DNA of 64,000 nt from Ruminococcaceae bacterium UBA3903 (GTDB taxonomy: Bacteria > Bacillota > Clostridia > Oscillospirales > Acutalibacteraceae), in assembly GCA_002391625.1 (NCBI GenBank), contig DGFJ01000019.1, positions 15,334 through 79,333 on the forward strand. Direction: 5' to 3'. The notes below the pieces were generated by a model that was given only the letters and a program-made list of their open reading frames with translations, ran no database searches and was not told the DNA's origin. Shown here in pieces: positions 43,683-52,713 of the stretch. Each line of letters opens with the position of its first letter. Position 1 is the stretch's first letter. Both the position numbers and the translations under genes were made by a program.

Positions 43683-44597
43683 TTATTTGCCATCGAAAAT
43701 TTTTAAAGCCTGCTCGCCATCTGCTAATATGGCTGCCTTTAATTCTATAACGCTGACAAATTTTGTTTCACTGCGAATAAAGTCAAGCAGGCGAACCTCA
43801 ATTTCTTTACCGTACAGCTCACCACAATGCTCACGAGGCATCCATGTTTCTGACAATGGCCCATCGCTGCCTACCGTTGGCTTTACACCAATATTTGTTA
43901 CGCCACAAGCGTACCTGCCACCAACATTTACAGCAGAGGCATACACCCCATATTTAGGTAATATTAGGTCGCTTGGCATGGGTTGGTTAAATGTAGGTGT
44001 ACCCATTTGTCTGCCTAGCTGGTTGCCCTTGTGTACTGGCAGACGGTATGAAAATTCTCTGCCCAGCATATGTGAAACGTCCTGAATTTTTCCCTGCTTA
44101 AGGCTATGACGTATTCTGGTGGAGCTTATAGGCTCATCCTTGTACATTACAGGCGCCACGGTAACGACCTCAATATCGTACTTCTCACAAAGCTCCTTTA
44201 GTCTTTCGGCATCACCCTGTGCACCACTGCCAAAGTGATAATTAAAGCCACAAAATACTTTTTTCGCTTTCAATGTATTTACTAAAATTTCCTGAACAAA
44301 TTCAGCTGCGGACATATCCATTACATCGCTGAAGTCTACACAATAGGTGTATTCCACTTTCATATATGATAAAAAACGAAATTTTTGGTCATTCATCATC
44401 AGATTTTGTACTTTTTTCCCTGTTACTAAATTGGCTGGATTTTCTTGAAAAGTAAAAACAACAGGTGTTAAGCCTTGCTGTTTACAAGCCACAGCATTTT
44501 TTATTACCTGCTGATGACCTAAATGTATCCCATCAAAATAACCCAATGCTACAGCTGTTTCACAGGGCGACTTTATTATTTCGTTAAATATATTCAT
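43683..44597 (-). CDS. ribF: Bifunctional riboflavin kinase/FAD synthetase
   Basis: 304 residues; converts riboflavin to FMN and FMN to FAD, which Rnf and IlvB in this window require. The N-terminal nucleotidyltransferase has LGYFDGIHLGHQQVI, FCGFNYHFGSGAQGD and the ISSTRIR motif; the C-terminal flavokinase has GRQMGTPTFNQ (usually GxPTAN), VYASAV, TNIGVKPTVG and ETW with GELYGKEI. The ATG has only a weak ribosome binding site. Genes 44620 and 45047 follow the same direction upstream and may form one transcript with ribF. Confidence 0.95.
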   Translation of the reverse strand: MNIFNEIIKSPCETAVALGYFDGIHLGHQQVIKNAVACKQQGLTPVVFTFQENPANLVTGKKVQNLMMNDQKFRFLSYMKVEYTYCVDFSDVMDMSAAEFVQEILVNTLKAKKVFCGFNYHFGSGAQGDAERLKELCEKYDIEVVTVAPVMYKDEPISSTRIRHSLKQGKIQDVSHMLGREFSYRLPVHKGNQLGRQMGTPTFNQPMPSDLILPKYGVYASAVNVGGRYACGVTNIGVKPTVGSDGPLSETWMPREHCGELYGKEIEVRLLDFIRSETKFVSVIELKAAILADGEQALKIFDGK

Positions 44598-44619
44598 ATT
44601 ATAAAACCTCGGTTTGTTT

Positions 44620-44991
44620 TTATTTTGTCTTTTTTCCGCTATGCAACAGGTTCCTAACCTCTATAGTCATAGAAATAACAACGGCTATTATTAGTCCAAT
44701 ATCAATTTTGCAGAACAAATCAAAGGATTGTGTCAAAATTTGTTGAGAGGGATTGTCAGAAAGAGTGATAAAGGATACCAGTATATTAGTGGCATTTTTT
44801 GTTGCAATAGCTGTGCTACCCATAACAGACAGCTGTCCATTTACAGCCAAGGTCATAAGCGCAAAGCCTAATAGCAAAAACAACAGCACGCCAGTGAAAA
44901 TAGGTTTTCGTGGTCTGTTTATAATATAAAATATGATAGTAAAAATTATTATAGCTGCACATATTATTATAACTACAGGACTAATAACCAT
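44620..44991 (-). CDS. Small membrane protein of unknown function
   Basis: 123 residues, not recognised. Three hydrophobic segments: an N-terminal helix after MVISPVV, a second (GVLLFLLLGFALMTLAV) and a C-terminal helix (DIGLIIAVVISMTIEV), with Arg/Lys-rich turns. The ATG at 44991 follows AGGAGG; a longer frame to 45057 runs into the upstream gene. Located between ribF and the NUDIX gene on the same strand, probably cotranscribed. Confidence 0.75.
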   Translation of the reverse strand: MVISPVVIIICAAIIIFTIIFYIINRPRKPIFTGVLLFLLLGFALMTLAVNGQLSVMGSTAIATKNATNILVSFITLSDNPSQQILTQSFDLFCKIDIGLIIAVVISMTIEVRNLLHSGKKTK

Positions 44992-45046
44992 TGGTAGCAC
45001 CTCCTGATTTTTTAGATTGCTTTTAATTATATCACATTTTTTATAA

Positions 45047-45592
45047 CTAAAAAACACCTTTTTCTAAAAGCATGGCTGTTTTCAGCACTGCTACCTGTGT
45101 TTTTGAGTCTGGTATTTGGTTATTGAGAACCATTTCTACCGCTTTGTCAATGTGTATTTTTTCTATCTTTAAAAATTCGTCCTCATCTGGACAGGTGTCG
45201 CCCACGCTGTCAATTCTACAAAAGTACAGATGAATAATTTCTGCACAGTATCCAGGTGATGGGTACAGCTGACCAAGGGACACATAACCCTTGCCTATGG
45301 CACCCACCTCCTCTTTTAATTCTCGTTTGCCATTTTCCAAGGGATTGCTGCCTTTTTCTAACTTACCTGCTGGTAATTCCAGCACCACCTCCTTGTATGG
45401 ATAGCGGAACTGCCTAACAAAATATAAACAGTTGTTCTCATCCAAGGGGGCTATACATACACCGCCAGGGTGGCCAACAACCTCACGGGTAGATTGGTTG
45501 CCGTTTTCCAGTTCTATTTTGTCTACTGTGACGTGAATAACACGTCCATCAAAAATTTCCTTGGTTTCTAGGGTTTTTTCAAAAAGTTCCAT
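45047..45592 (-). CDS. NUDIX hydrolase, ADP-ribose pyrophosphatase-like
   Basis: 181 residues. The fold order fits ADP-ribose pyrophosphatases: an N-terminal dimerising strand pair (IFDGRVIHVTVDKIELENG), VCIAPLDENNCLYFVRQFRYP, ELPAGKLEKG and the core RELKEEVG of the NUDIX box. The metal-binding REUxEE core is intact, but the Glu expected five residues after the first Gly of the box is Ser (EKGSNPL rather than EKGEDPL). That position is not one of the core metal ligands, so activity is likely. Start is an ATG 9 bases or so after GAAAGGAA. First gene of the strand-minus group with 44620 and perhaps ribF. Confidence 0.9.
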   Translation of the reverse strand: MELFEKTLETKEIFDGRVIHVTVDKIELENGNQSTREVVGHPGGVCIAPLDENNCLYFVRQFRYPYKEVVLELPAGKLEKGSNPLENGKRELKEEVGAIGKGYVSLGQLYPSPGYCAEIIHLYFCRIDSVGDTCPDEDEFLKIEKIHIDKAVEMVLNNQIPDSKTQVAVLKTAMLLEKGVF

Positions 45593-45696
45593 AGTAAATT
45601 CCTTTCTGCTGCATAATGGTAGCCTGTAATTTCATATATATAATGTGAACATTTTAACGTTAATAAAAACATAAAAAGAAGGGATTGGTATGTTTT

Positions 45697-46611
45697 ATGG
45701 TTACGAAGCAGGACATATTTAAAGTAAAGGGATGTGAAAGCACTAGGAAAAGGATTATTAACAGTCTGTTGTCTGAATACTCATTTTTAAACAAACGCAC
45801 CCTTGGAAAAAGCCGATTAAATCGCCCTATTGAGGGATTAAGCATTGGCAATGAGGATGAGTTTGTATTGTTTTGTGGTGCTTTTCATGGTATGGAGTGG
45901 ATAACCAGTATGCTGCTGCTAAAATATGTACACGCCATATGTAATGCGGTACAAACAGGTACATTGTTTACAGGGCTAAATATTAGCAGGTTTCTAAGCA
46001 GACGTGGTGTGGTTATAATACCATGTATTAACCCTGATGGCGTAGAGATAGCTATAAACGGATGGGAAACCGCAGGGGAATATAAAGATATGGTAAAAGG
46101 TATATGTATTAACACCCAAAATGCTAAACAATGGCAGGCAAATGCTGCCGGTGTAGATATTAATCACAATTTTGATGCGGGGTGGGATAATCTTCACAGG
46201 CGAGAACAGCTGCTTGGAATCACAGCTCCGTCGAAAACACGTTATGGTGGTATTGCCCCAGAAAGCGAGCTGGAAAGCAAGGCCCTGTGTGACTTTTGTC
46301 GAAAAAACAATGTGCGTCATGCTTTGGCTTTTCACAGTCAGGGTGAAGAAATATACTGGGACTATGGCAAGCAAACACCAAAACGCAGTCGTTTAATGGC
46401 AGATATTTTTTCGCAAACCAGTGGATATGAGGTATCTACCCCACAAGGTATTGCTATAGGCGGTGGCTTTAAGGATTGGTTTATACAACAGTTTCACCGA
46501 CCAGCATTTACCATAGAGGTTGGAAAAGGGAAAAATCCATTACCAATAGACGATTTGCCATCTATATATATGGCATTGGAGGAAATGTTAGGCTTAGCCA
46601 CTATAATGTAA
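45697..46611 (+). CDS. M14 family zinc carboxypeptidase-like protein
   Basis: About 304 residues. Zinc ligands fit HGMEW (His and Glu) near 65 and AFHSQGEEIYW (His) near 207, with the general-base Glu in FTIEVGKG near the C-terminus; INPDGVEIAINGW and DINHNFDAGWDN complete the carboxypeptidase A fold. Clostridial relatives cleave D-glutamyl-meso-diaminopimelate or similar peptidoglycan peptides. No signal peptide is visible, so it may be cytoplasmic. AGAAGGGA is 12 bases before the ATG at 45697; a TTG at 45685 is also possible. Confidence 0.88.
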   Translation: MVTKQDIFKVKGCESTRKRIINSLLSEYSFLNKRTLGKSRLNRPIEGLSIGNEDEFVLFCGAFHGMEWITSMLLLKYVHAICNAVQTGTLFTGLNISRFLSRRGVVIIPCINPDGVEIAINGWETAGEYKDMVKGICINTQNAKQWQANAAGVDINHNFDAGWDNLHRREQLLGITAPSKTRYGGIAPESELESKALCDFCRKNNVRHALAFHSQGEEIYWDYGKQTPKRSRLMADIFSQTSGYEVSTPQGIAIGGGFKDWFIQQFHRPAFTIEVGKGKNPLPIDDLPSIYMALEEMLGLATIM

Positions 46612-46779
46612 ATGCTACTGTTTTCTATTATACCAAGTTAGTAACAGGTTTGCAATTATTTTGTAATTAAGCTGTTGTTGTATTAATAGATAATAAATGG
46701 TAAAATTTGTCTACAACGGTTGCTAAACAGTGGCTGTCTTAATAGGTTAATAACAATATAATATTTTGGTTTCTCCTAA

Positions 46780-46826
46780 AAATAAAGGAAGTGCAGGCAA
46801 ATGTCTGCACTTCCTTTATTTTTTAT
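46780..46826. terminator. Strong terminator hairpin downstream of the M14 gene
   Basis: Perfect 17-bp stem (46780-46796 with 46805-46821), 8-base loop, then TTTTTA on the plus strand. It is about 170 bases beyond the M14 stop and may also stop readthrough from the facing ClC gene. Confidence 0.88.
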
Positions 46827-46943
46827 AAATATATAATAAGAATTTGGTTCACCCATAAGCATTAGACAGGCTAATTTAACGTGAGTATAACGCAAGACTA
46901 AATATAGAAGCAAAGAAAAGGAAATAGCCCTAGCGTAACCGAT

Positions 46944-46966
46944 ATATAAAACCGTGGGACACACGG
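46944..46966 (-). terminator. Terminator of the ClC gene at 46978
   Basis: CCGTG (46952-46956) pairs with CACGG (46962-46966) over a 5-base loop; on the minus strand TTTTATATA follows. The stem is short but sits just after the stop codon. Confidence 0.55.
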
Positions 46967-46977
46967 GGTTAGCTTGT

Positions 46978-48219
46978 TTATGATGCTGTTTTTTTAAGGA
47001 ACACAGCAGGTATACGGCTGCCAACAGCAGCTGCTGTGAATATCCAAAAGATGTCCTTTATAGGAAACAGAATAAACAGCAACGCCGTAACAGCAAAGGG
47101 CTTTTTCATGGCAACACCTAGAACCACGGCGGTTACCACAGCTACACCAAATACATAATCAACCTGTATAAAGTTGCTGGCTAGCATTGTAACACCATAG
47201 CCCAGTGATATACCGGAAAAAATCAAAGGAAAGAAGTGTCCACCCTTTAACCCAGAGGAAATACAGCTGCTGGTAACGAACAGCTTAACAACTGCAACTA
47301 GAATTAATAGCCATGGCGAATATTCCATAAAGCCTTCCATTAAATCCTGTGTTTGTGACTCGCCGGAAAACATTGTCAATGGTAAGATAGTACCCACCAA
47401 GCCTAGTAATAAGCCACCTGTTATTTCACGCCAAAAGACAGGAATTTTTGAGAATATTATACCAGCAAATTTGTTAAAAATATGATACAGAATACCTAGC
47501 AAAGCACCTGCTGAAATATATACTATAATCATTGCATAATCGGCAGGCGAAAAAGTATTGGTTTCTGAAAAACGTGACATACCTAATCCGCCGCCAAACA
47601 TTGCTGAAAGTAAGGCATATACTCCTAAAGCTCCCACAATTGCCAACGCATACAAAAACAAGTTGTTTCCACGTGGCAGCTTAAAGATGTTTTCGTCGTC
47701 GTTATCCTCGGCTGGTTCAAAAATACCAAACAATGGTGAATGAAACAGTAAGCCTAAGGCAACGCTCATTCCTACTGTTGTATATTTAGCAGAATTAGCC
47801 TTGGCAAATTTTATGTTATCACCTACCCAGTAACACAGACACGCAACCAAACACGTTAAGCCAGCTTCAGGTCCAACGCTTGCACCACATATCAATGGCA
47901 GTAAAATAGATGGTATGATTAATAATACCTTATCATATGGATAGTATTTTTCGTTTTTTACCTTATACATAACCGTTTGTAGCTCGTCTGGATAATCATT
48001 GTGAAAGTGCTTATGTATAAAACCCATCAGCACACCACAAAGTGTGCATATTATAACAGGATAAAAGGGCAGGGATAAATATGTGGGTACGGTTTTCCAG
48101 ATAAAATCAGTACCAACGGACATAACCTTTAGGAGTAACCAAATAATAAGACCTACGCATATACCTAACACTAAACAAAACAAATATAGTGTTATATTGT
48201 TCTTTGATTTTACTTTCAA
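46978..48219 (-). CDS. ClC-family ion channel/antiporter, YfeO-like branch
   Basis: About 413 residues with 10 to 12 hydrophobic helices. The first signature reads CGASVGPEAGL instead of the classical GREGP, keeping a Glu at the gating position; the later selectivity region is SSGLKGGHFFPLIFSG. This matches the atypical YfeO-like branch of ClC proteins, whose ions are poorly known. Several starts are in frame (GTG 48231, GTG 48228, TTG 48219); GTGGTGAT is best placed as the ribosome binding site for the TTG at 48219. Single-gene unit. A second, classical-looking ClC lies at 56508. Confidence 0.87.
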   Translation of the reverse strand: MKVKSKNNITLYLFCLVLGICVGLIIWLLLKVMSVGTDFIWKTVPTYLSLPFYPVIICTLCGVLMGFIHKHFHNDYPDELQTVMYKVKNEKYYPYDKVLLIIPSILLPLICGASVGPEAGLTCLVACLCYWVGDNIKFAKANSAKYTTVGMSVALGLLFHSPLFGIFEPAEDNDDENIFKLPRGNNLFLYALAIVGALGVYALLSAMFGGGLGMSRFSETNTFSPADYAMIIVYISAGALLGILYHIFNKFAGIIFSKIPVFWREITGGLLLGLVGTILPLTMFSGESQTQDLMEGFMEYSPWLLILVAVVKLFVTSSCISSGLKGGHFFPLIFSGISLGYGVTMLASNFIQVDYVFGVAVVTAVVLGVAMKKPFAVTALLFILFPIKDIFWIFTAAAVGSRIPAVFLKKTAS

Positions 48220-48251
48220 CGGTATCACCACTTTATCTCAATTTTGCATTG

Positions 48252-48380
48252 ATGCTAAGCACTAATAGAACAATAGATAAACTATAGGAGGCTTTTTCAC
48301 CATACTGGAATTTTATCCTTTGCTTTGTATAACAAAAGCGTATTCACTAGGCTATTTATCCTCTTGTTAGCGCTTAGCAT
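48252..48380. repeat. Inverted repeat with 14-bp arms, 101 bases apart
   Basis: The arm at 48252-48265 and the reverse complement of 48367-48380 agree at 13 of 14 positions. The interior has no credible ORF. It could be the remains of a small mobile element or a long-range hairpin; no target-site duplication is visible. Confidence 0.4.
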
Positions 48381-48462
48381 GAATGATTAATATAAAATAT
48401 ATTTGACTTTCTTTAGGGGATAAATGTTTTTAGCTAATAAGTTGGAAGCTTATCAACAAAAT

Positions 48463-48723
48463 TTACAGCTGGCAGCACCATGTTTTGCATTGCTCCAAAC
48501 GTTTTCCGTTGTCACCCTCTTTTTCTGCATAAGCAAACTGGTGAAGGGTGTCACAGGGGAACTGTGAACATTGCCCACAGTTCTCCTGCTTTTTTTCCTC
48601 ACAGCATTTCTTTACAGGACAACTGCCCCAAAATGGGTTTGTTATACTTACACAGCCCTTACAGCCCATAGACTCCTTGTAGGTGCATTCACTGCATACT
48701 ATTCCGCAACGTGATTCTATCAT
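48463..48723 (-). CDS. Cysteine-rich DUF3795-like protein
   Basis: 86 residues containing 14 cysteines, beginning ESRCGIVCSECTY, with CKGC, CPVKKCC, NCGQCSQFPC and a C-terminal CKTWCC. This matches the small DUF3795 family of presumed metal-binding proteins found in anaerobes. The Cys-Gly-x-x-Cys-x-x-Cys opening and FPCDTLHQFAY are typical. GGTGG precedes the ATG. It stands alone between the ClC and HAD genes. Function is unknown. Confidence 0.87.
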   Translation of the reverse strand: MIESRCGIVCSECTYKESMGCKGCVSITNPFWGSCPVKKCCEEKKQENCGQCSQFPCDTLHQFAYAEKEGDNGKRLEQCKTWCCQL

Positions 48724-48833
48724 GTTTTATCCACCATTTCCTATATTTGTTATTTATCCAATCAGAAGAACCGTCCTTATGGCTGTGTTTACACCACCAA
48801 TAATTGTACAGACCTTCATATATCAAGCGGTGC

Positions 48834-49565
48834 TTAATCCTTTATGAGCTTCTTTTTAACTTTTTTAATGTCACCGCTCATTACCTTGTAGGTGCTTAGT
48901 AAATGACCATCAATATCAGGTGAAAGATTACTGTGAATATACATAGAATCTATACCAGAGTCACGTGAACCCTTTATATCTGTAATAAAGTCATTGCCTA
49001 TCATAATGGTTTCCATGGTTTTTAGGTTGTAGCGGTCCAAAATAATTTGATAAAAGGCAGAGTCTGGTTTACAGGTTTCCTCATCTGATGAGATTACTAT
49101 ACCGTCAAACAACTGGTCTATGCCTAAATATTTTAACTCTGGTTCTGTAAAGCAACGCTGTGCATTCGTAAGCAAATATACCTTTTTACCAGCCTTTTTA
49201 AGGGATTGTATGAGGTCTAATGCCCCGTCATATAGCTTAATATATTTTGTAGACATTACTCGAAAGCTTTTTGCAGCGTTTAAGGCAAAGTCCATGTTGC
49301 TGTCCACACCTTTATTAGTCAACAGCTTGTCAAATATTTTTTCCAGCTGTATATCGATATGCTTATATTTTGGGTGAAGTGCTTTAACGCTGGCCTTTTC
49401 TGCCTCTACCTCTGCTATATATGCTTTGTGCAGCTCCTTAGGCTTATAGCTAGCACCCATAAAGCCGTACAGCTCTGCCATTCTTCTCCACAAACTCTTT
49501 TTTTCCTCGTTTGTATGTATATCCACCAAGGTTCCGTATAAATCAAATAAATAATTCTTGTACAT
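48834..49565 (-). CDS. HAD superfamily hydrolase
   Basis: 243 residues. Motif I is FDLYGTLVD: the nucleophile Asp is present, but the second Asp of the DxDxT motif is Tyr, as in haloacid dehalogenases and in a large set of clostridial HAD proteins of unknown substrate. Motif II is LLTNAQ, motif III has Lys in ETCKPDSAFY, and motif IV is MIGNDFITDIKGS. A helical cap domain separates motifs I and II. The ATG at 49565 follows AGGAGG; a longer frame to 49637 is not supported. Substrate unknown. Confidence 0.9.
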   Translation of the reverse strand: MYKNYLFDLYGTLVDIHTNEEKKSLWRRMAELYGFMGASYKPKELHKAYIAEVEAEKASVKALHPKYKHIDIQLEKIFDKLLTNKGVDSNMDFALNAAKSFRVMSTKYIKLYDGALDLIQSLKKAGKKVYLLTNAQRCFTEPELKYLGIDQLFDGIVISSDEETCKPDSAFYQIILDRYNLKTMETIMIGNDFITDIKGSRDSGIDSMYIHSNLSPDIDGHLLSTYKVMSGDIKKVKKKLIKD

Positions 49566-49661
49566 TTTATATCCTCCTAGTCGTTTTTTGTATAAAATTA
49601 TATTAATATTGTTTGTTAGCTCGATTATACCACACATGAAAAATAAAATAAACCATAACTG

Positions 49662-49690
49662 CTGACAAATTGTTGTATCTGTGATAAAAT
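49662..49690 (+). promoter_or_regulatory. Promoter of nth-lepA
   Basis: CTGACA at 49662-49667 and TAAAAT at 49685-49690 with a 17-base spacer, about 50 bases before the nth ATG. Confidence 0.6.
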
Positions 49691-49738
49691 AAAAGACAAC
49701 TGTACTTGCATTATATAGATAAAGGAGGGCCTGCTCCT

Positions 49739-50380
49739 ATGACCGACAAAAAACGTGGTGCGTTAGCTATAGACGCATTAAAAAATGAATATCCAGACGC
49801 TATATGTTCATTGGAATATACAGACCCGTTACAGCTGCTTATAGCAACCCGCTTGGCGGCACAATGTACAGATTTGCGTGTTAATATGGTGACGCCCAAC
49901 TTGTTTAAACAATTTAAATGTGTTAATGATTTTGCACAGGCTGATGTGTCCGATGTTGAAGAGCTTATAAAAAGCTGTGGGTTATACAAAACTAAGGCTA
50001 GGGATATAGTGTTAATGTGTCAAGCCCTGCGTGACCGTTTTAACGGTATAGTGCCTGACACCATAGAACAGCTTGTTACCCTGCCTGGTATTGGCAGAAA
50101 AACCGCCAATTTAGTTGTAGGTGACATATACCACAAGCCAGCAGTAGTGGTGGATACTCATTGTATAAGAATAACCGGCAGACTTGGCTTTCACAGTATT
50201 AAGGATGCCACGAAAATAGAAAAGCTCCTGCGTCAAATACTGCCGCCAGAGGAATCAAACGACTTTTGTCACAGAATAGTATTGCACGGTCGTGCTGTAT
50301 GTACGGCACGCAGTCCTAAATGTGGAAGCTGTTGTATGAGAGCCTTTTGTATGACAGGGCTGGGAGAAAAAGAATTATAA
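49739..50380 (+). CDS. nth: Endonuclease III
   Basis: 213 residues. DNA glycosylase and AP lyase of base excision repair, acting on oxidised pyrimidines. The helix-hairpin-helix LPGIGRKTANLVVG carries catalytic Lys121, VVVDTHCIRITGRLG carries catalytic Asp139, and the C-terminal Cys-x6-Cys-x2-Cys-x5-Cys (CTARSPKCGSCCMRAFC) binds the [4Fe-4S] cluster. The ATG at 49739 follows AAAGGAGGG; a TTG at 49706 lies before that site and is rejected. lepA starts 20 bases downstream, so the two are probably cotranscribed. Confidence 0.96.
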   Translation: MTDKKRGALAIDALKNEYPDAICSLEYTDPLQLLIATRLAAQCTDLRVNMVTPNLFKQFKCVNDFAQADVSDVEELIKSCGLYKTKARDIVLMCQALRDRFNGIVPDTIEQLVTLPGIGRKTANLVVGDIYHKPAVVVDTHCIRITGRLGFHSIKDATKIEKLLRQILPPEESNDFCHRIVLHGRAVCTARSPKCGSCCMRAFCMTGLGEKEL

Positions 50381-50400
50381 TCTAACTTAGAAGGTGATAT

Positions 50401-52215
50401 ATGATGTCCTTTCCAAAGGAACACATAAGAAATTTCAGTATTATTGCCCATATTGACCATGGTAAAAGCACGTTGGCTGACAGAATTCTAGAACAAACAG
50501 ACTCTGTAGCTAAGCGTGATATGGAGGACCAGCTGTTAGACAATATGGATTTAGAGCGTGAGCGTGGCATTACTATTAAAGCACACGCCGTAACACTGTT
50601 ATATACAGCAGATGATGGTAACCAGTATGTTTTCAACCTAATAGATACCCCAGGACACGTTGACTTTAACTATGAGGTGTCACGCTCCTTGGCAGCCTGT
50701 GAGGGTGCTGTGCTGGTGGTGGACGCTTCACAGGGGATAGAGGCACAAACACTGGCAAATACCTATTTAGCTGTTGACAGCGGGCTAGAGATAGTACCTG
50801 TTATTAACAAAATAGATTTGCCCAGTGCTGACCCACAGCGTGTTAAAACAGAAATAGAGGACGTTATAGGGATACCGGCAGAGGATGCCCCAGAGGTATC
50901 GGCAAAGGCAGGAATAAATATAAGGGCTGTCTTGGAAAAGGTAGTATCAGAGGTTCCACCCCCAACAGGTGACGACGACGCACCGTTAAAGGCACTTATA
51001 TTTGACTCCTATTATGATGCCTACAAGGGCGTAATAATATATATTCGTATAAAGGACGGTAAGGTTAAGACAGGTGATGAAATAAAGCTAATGGCCACAG
51101 GCAGCGTTTTTAACGTTGTGGAATGTGGGTATTTGCGTGCCACCCACTTAGAGCCTAGTAAGGAGCTGTGTGCTGGTGAGGTTGGTTATATAGCGGCATC
51201 TATAAAGACAGTAGCAGATGCTAAGGTGGGTGATACAGTAACCTTAACTGCTAAGCCTGCTAATGAACCATTACCAGGCTATCGAGAGGTACAAAGCATG
51301 GTTTTTTGTGGTATATACCCTGCTGATGGTGCAAAGTACCCAGACTTGAGGGATGCCCTTGAAAAGCTGGAGCTAAACGATGCATCCTTATCCTTTGAGC
51401 CGGAAACATCTATTGCCTTAGGCTTTGGCTTTCGTTGTGGCTTTTTAGGTCTGCTGCATATGGAGATTATTCAGGAGCGTTTAGAGCGAGAGTATAATCT
51501 GGACCTTATAACAACTGCACCTAGCGTTATTTTTAGGATAACAAAAACTGACGGAACAGTAGAATTAATTGATAACCCTACAAACTACCCAGACCCTGCA
51601 CTTATCGTTAAAGCAGAGGAGCCTATGACAAACGCTCATATTTATTCTCCCTCAGAGTACGTTGGTAATATTATGGAGCTGTGTCAGGACAGGCGTGGTG
51701 TTTTTAAGGATATGACCTATATAGATGATGACCGAGTAGATATTCACTATGAATTGCCATTGGCTGAAATTGTTTATGACTTTTTCGATACCTTAAAATC
51801 ACGTACCCGTGGCTACGCTTCCTTTGACTATGAGCTAACCGACTACACTGAATCTAAGCTGGTTAAGCTGGATATTATGTTAAATGGTGATGTGGTGGAT
51901 GCACTGTCGTTTATTATTCATGCAGATAAGGCGTACCCTCGTGCCAGAAAAATGGTAGAAAAGCTAAAAGAGAAAATTCCCAGACAATTATTTGAAGTAC
52001 CTATTCAGGCATGTATTGGCGGTAAAATAATTGCACGAGAAACCGTAAAGGCGGTTCGTAAGGATGTTTTAGCTAAATGCTATGGTGGAGATATTACCCG
52101 AAAGAAAAAACTTCTTGAAAAGCAAAAAGAGGGTAAAAAACGTATGCGCCAGCTAGGAACAGTGGAAGTACCGCAGGATGCCTTTATGGCGGTGTTAAAG
52201 TTAGATACGGATTAA
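50401..52215 (+). CDS. lepA: Elongation factor 4 (LepA)
   Basis: 604 residues; ribosome-associated GTPase that affects translation initiation and back-translocation under stress. G1 AHIDHGKST, the effector region with RERGITIKAH, G3 DTPGH, G4 NKID and G5 SAK are all visible, followed by the LepA-specific C-terminal domain ending KEGKKRMRQLGTVEVPQDAFMAVL. Two ATGs (50401 and 50404) are possible; AAGGTG fits the second slightly better. Downstream, a small lipoprotein gene starts after 30 bases. Confidence 0.97.
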   Translation: MMSFPKEHIRNFSIIAHIDHGKSTLADRILEQTDSVAKRDMEDQLLDNMDLERERGITIKAHAVTLLYTADDGNQYVFNLIDTPGHVDFNYEVSRSLAACEGAVLVVDASQGIEAQTLANTYLAVDSGLEIVPVINKIDLPSADPQRVKTEIEDVIGIPAEDAPEVSAKAGINIRAVLEKVVSEVPPPTGDDDAPLKALIFDSYYDAYKGVIIYIRIKDGKVKTGDEIKLMATGSVFNVVECGYLRATHLEPSKELCAGEVGYIAASIKTVADAKVGDTVTLTAKPANEPLPGYREVQSMVFCGIYPADGAKYPDLRDALEKLELNDASLSFEPETSIALGFGFRCGFLGLLHMEIIQERLEREYNLDLITTAPSVIFRITKTDGTVELIDNPTNYPDPALIVKAEEPMTNAHIYSPSEYVGNIMELCQDRRGVFKDMTYIDDDRVDIHYELPLAEIVYDFFDTLKSRTRGYASFDYELTDYTESKLVKLDIMLNGDVVDALSFIIHADKAYPRARKMVEKLKEKIPRQLFEVPIQACIGGKIIARETVKAVRKDVLAKCYGGDITRKKKLLEKQKEGKKRMRQLGTVEVPQDAFMAVLKLDTD

Positions 52216-52244
52216 GGCAAAATAATAGATAGGGGTAAATTATA

Positions 52245-52616
52245 ATGACAAAAAAAATTATTTCAATATTATTATTAGTTTGTGTGTTGTTCACAGTAAC
52301 CGCTTGCTTTGGCGGGCCGACTACACTGAATTACAAGTATAAGGATGCTGATATTCACGAAACCTTATCAGACGATACAACAGCACGTTTGAAAGCAATG
52401 TTTGACAGCAAGCAACGATATGATAATAAGCCTAAAAGTGAGTTCGATGATAATGTTTCCATATCTATTGGAGGCAGGCTGTATGATATTGCATTAAATG
52501 GCGATACAAAGGTGAAGGATGTAGCTGTTAATAAATATTTTAATATTACTGATGAGGAGCTAAAGGAAATATCTGATATTTTTGCAAAATATAATGCACA
52601 GGTGCCCTGCTACTAA
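52245..52616 (+). CDS. Small lipoprotein
   Basis: 123 residues. A signal peptide (MTKKIISILLLVCVLF) ends in a lipobox, TVTAC, near residue 21; the mature part begins after that Cys and is a mixed polar sequence of about 100 residues. I do not recognise a family. AGGGG precedes the ATG at 9 bases. It follows lepA by 29 bases with no terminator between, and may be read as the last gene of nth-lepA; the 19-bp hairpin at 52659 would end that transcript. Confidence 0.8.
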   Translation: MTKKIISILLLVCVLFTVTACFGGPTTLNYKYKDADIHETLSDDTTARLKAMFDSKQRYDNKPKSEFDDNVSISIGGRLYDIALNGDTKVKDVAVNKYFNITDEELKEISDIFAKYNAQVPCY

Positions 52617-52658
52617 TTAACAATAAATTTAGATTTATATGTAGGCTCATGGGCTATG

Positions 52659-52713
52659 TACCGACCCCTACTTGTTAAACCAAAAATCTAACAAGTAGGG
52701 GTCGGTATTTTTA
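52659..52713 (+). terminator. 19-bp hairpin at the edge of an insertion-sequence relic, also a terminator
   Basis: Perfect 19-bp inverted repeat (52659-52677 with 52689-52707), 11-base loop, then TTTTTA. It directly precedes the transposase fragment, a layout common for the leader hairpin of IS elements that blocks readthrough into transposase. Confidence 0.85.

Noticed and set aside
46826..46944. tRNA-like or small RNA candidate after the M14 gene
   Set aside because: No cloverleaf pairing and no TTCGA-type loop could be built.
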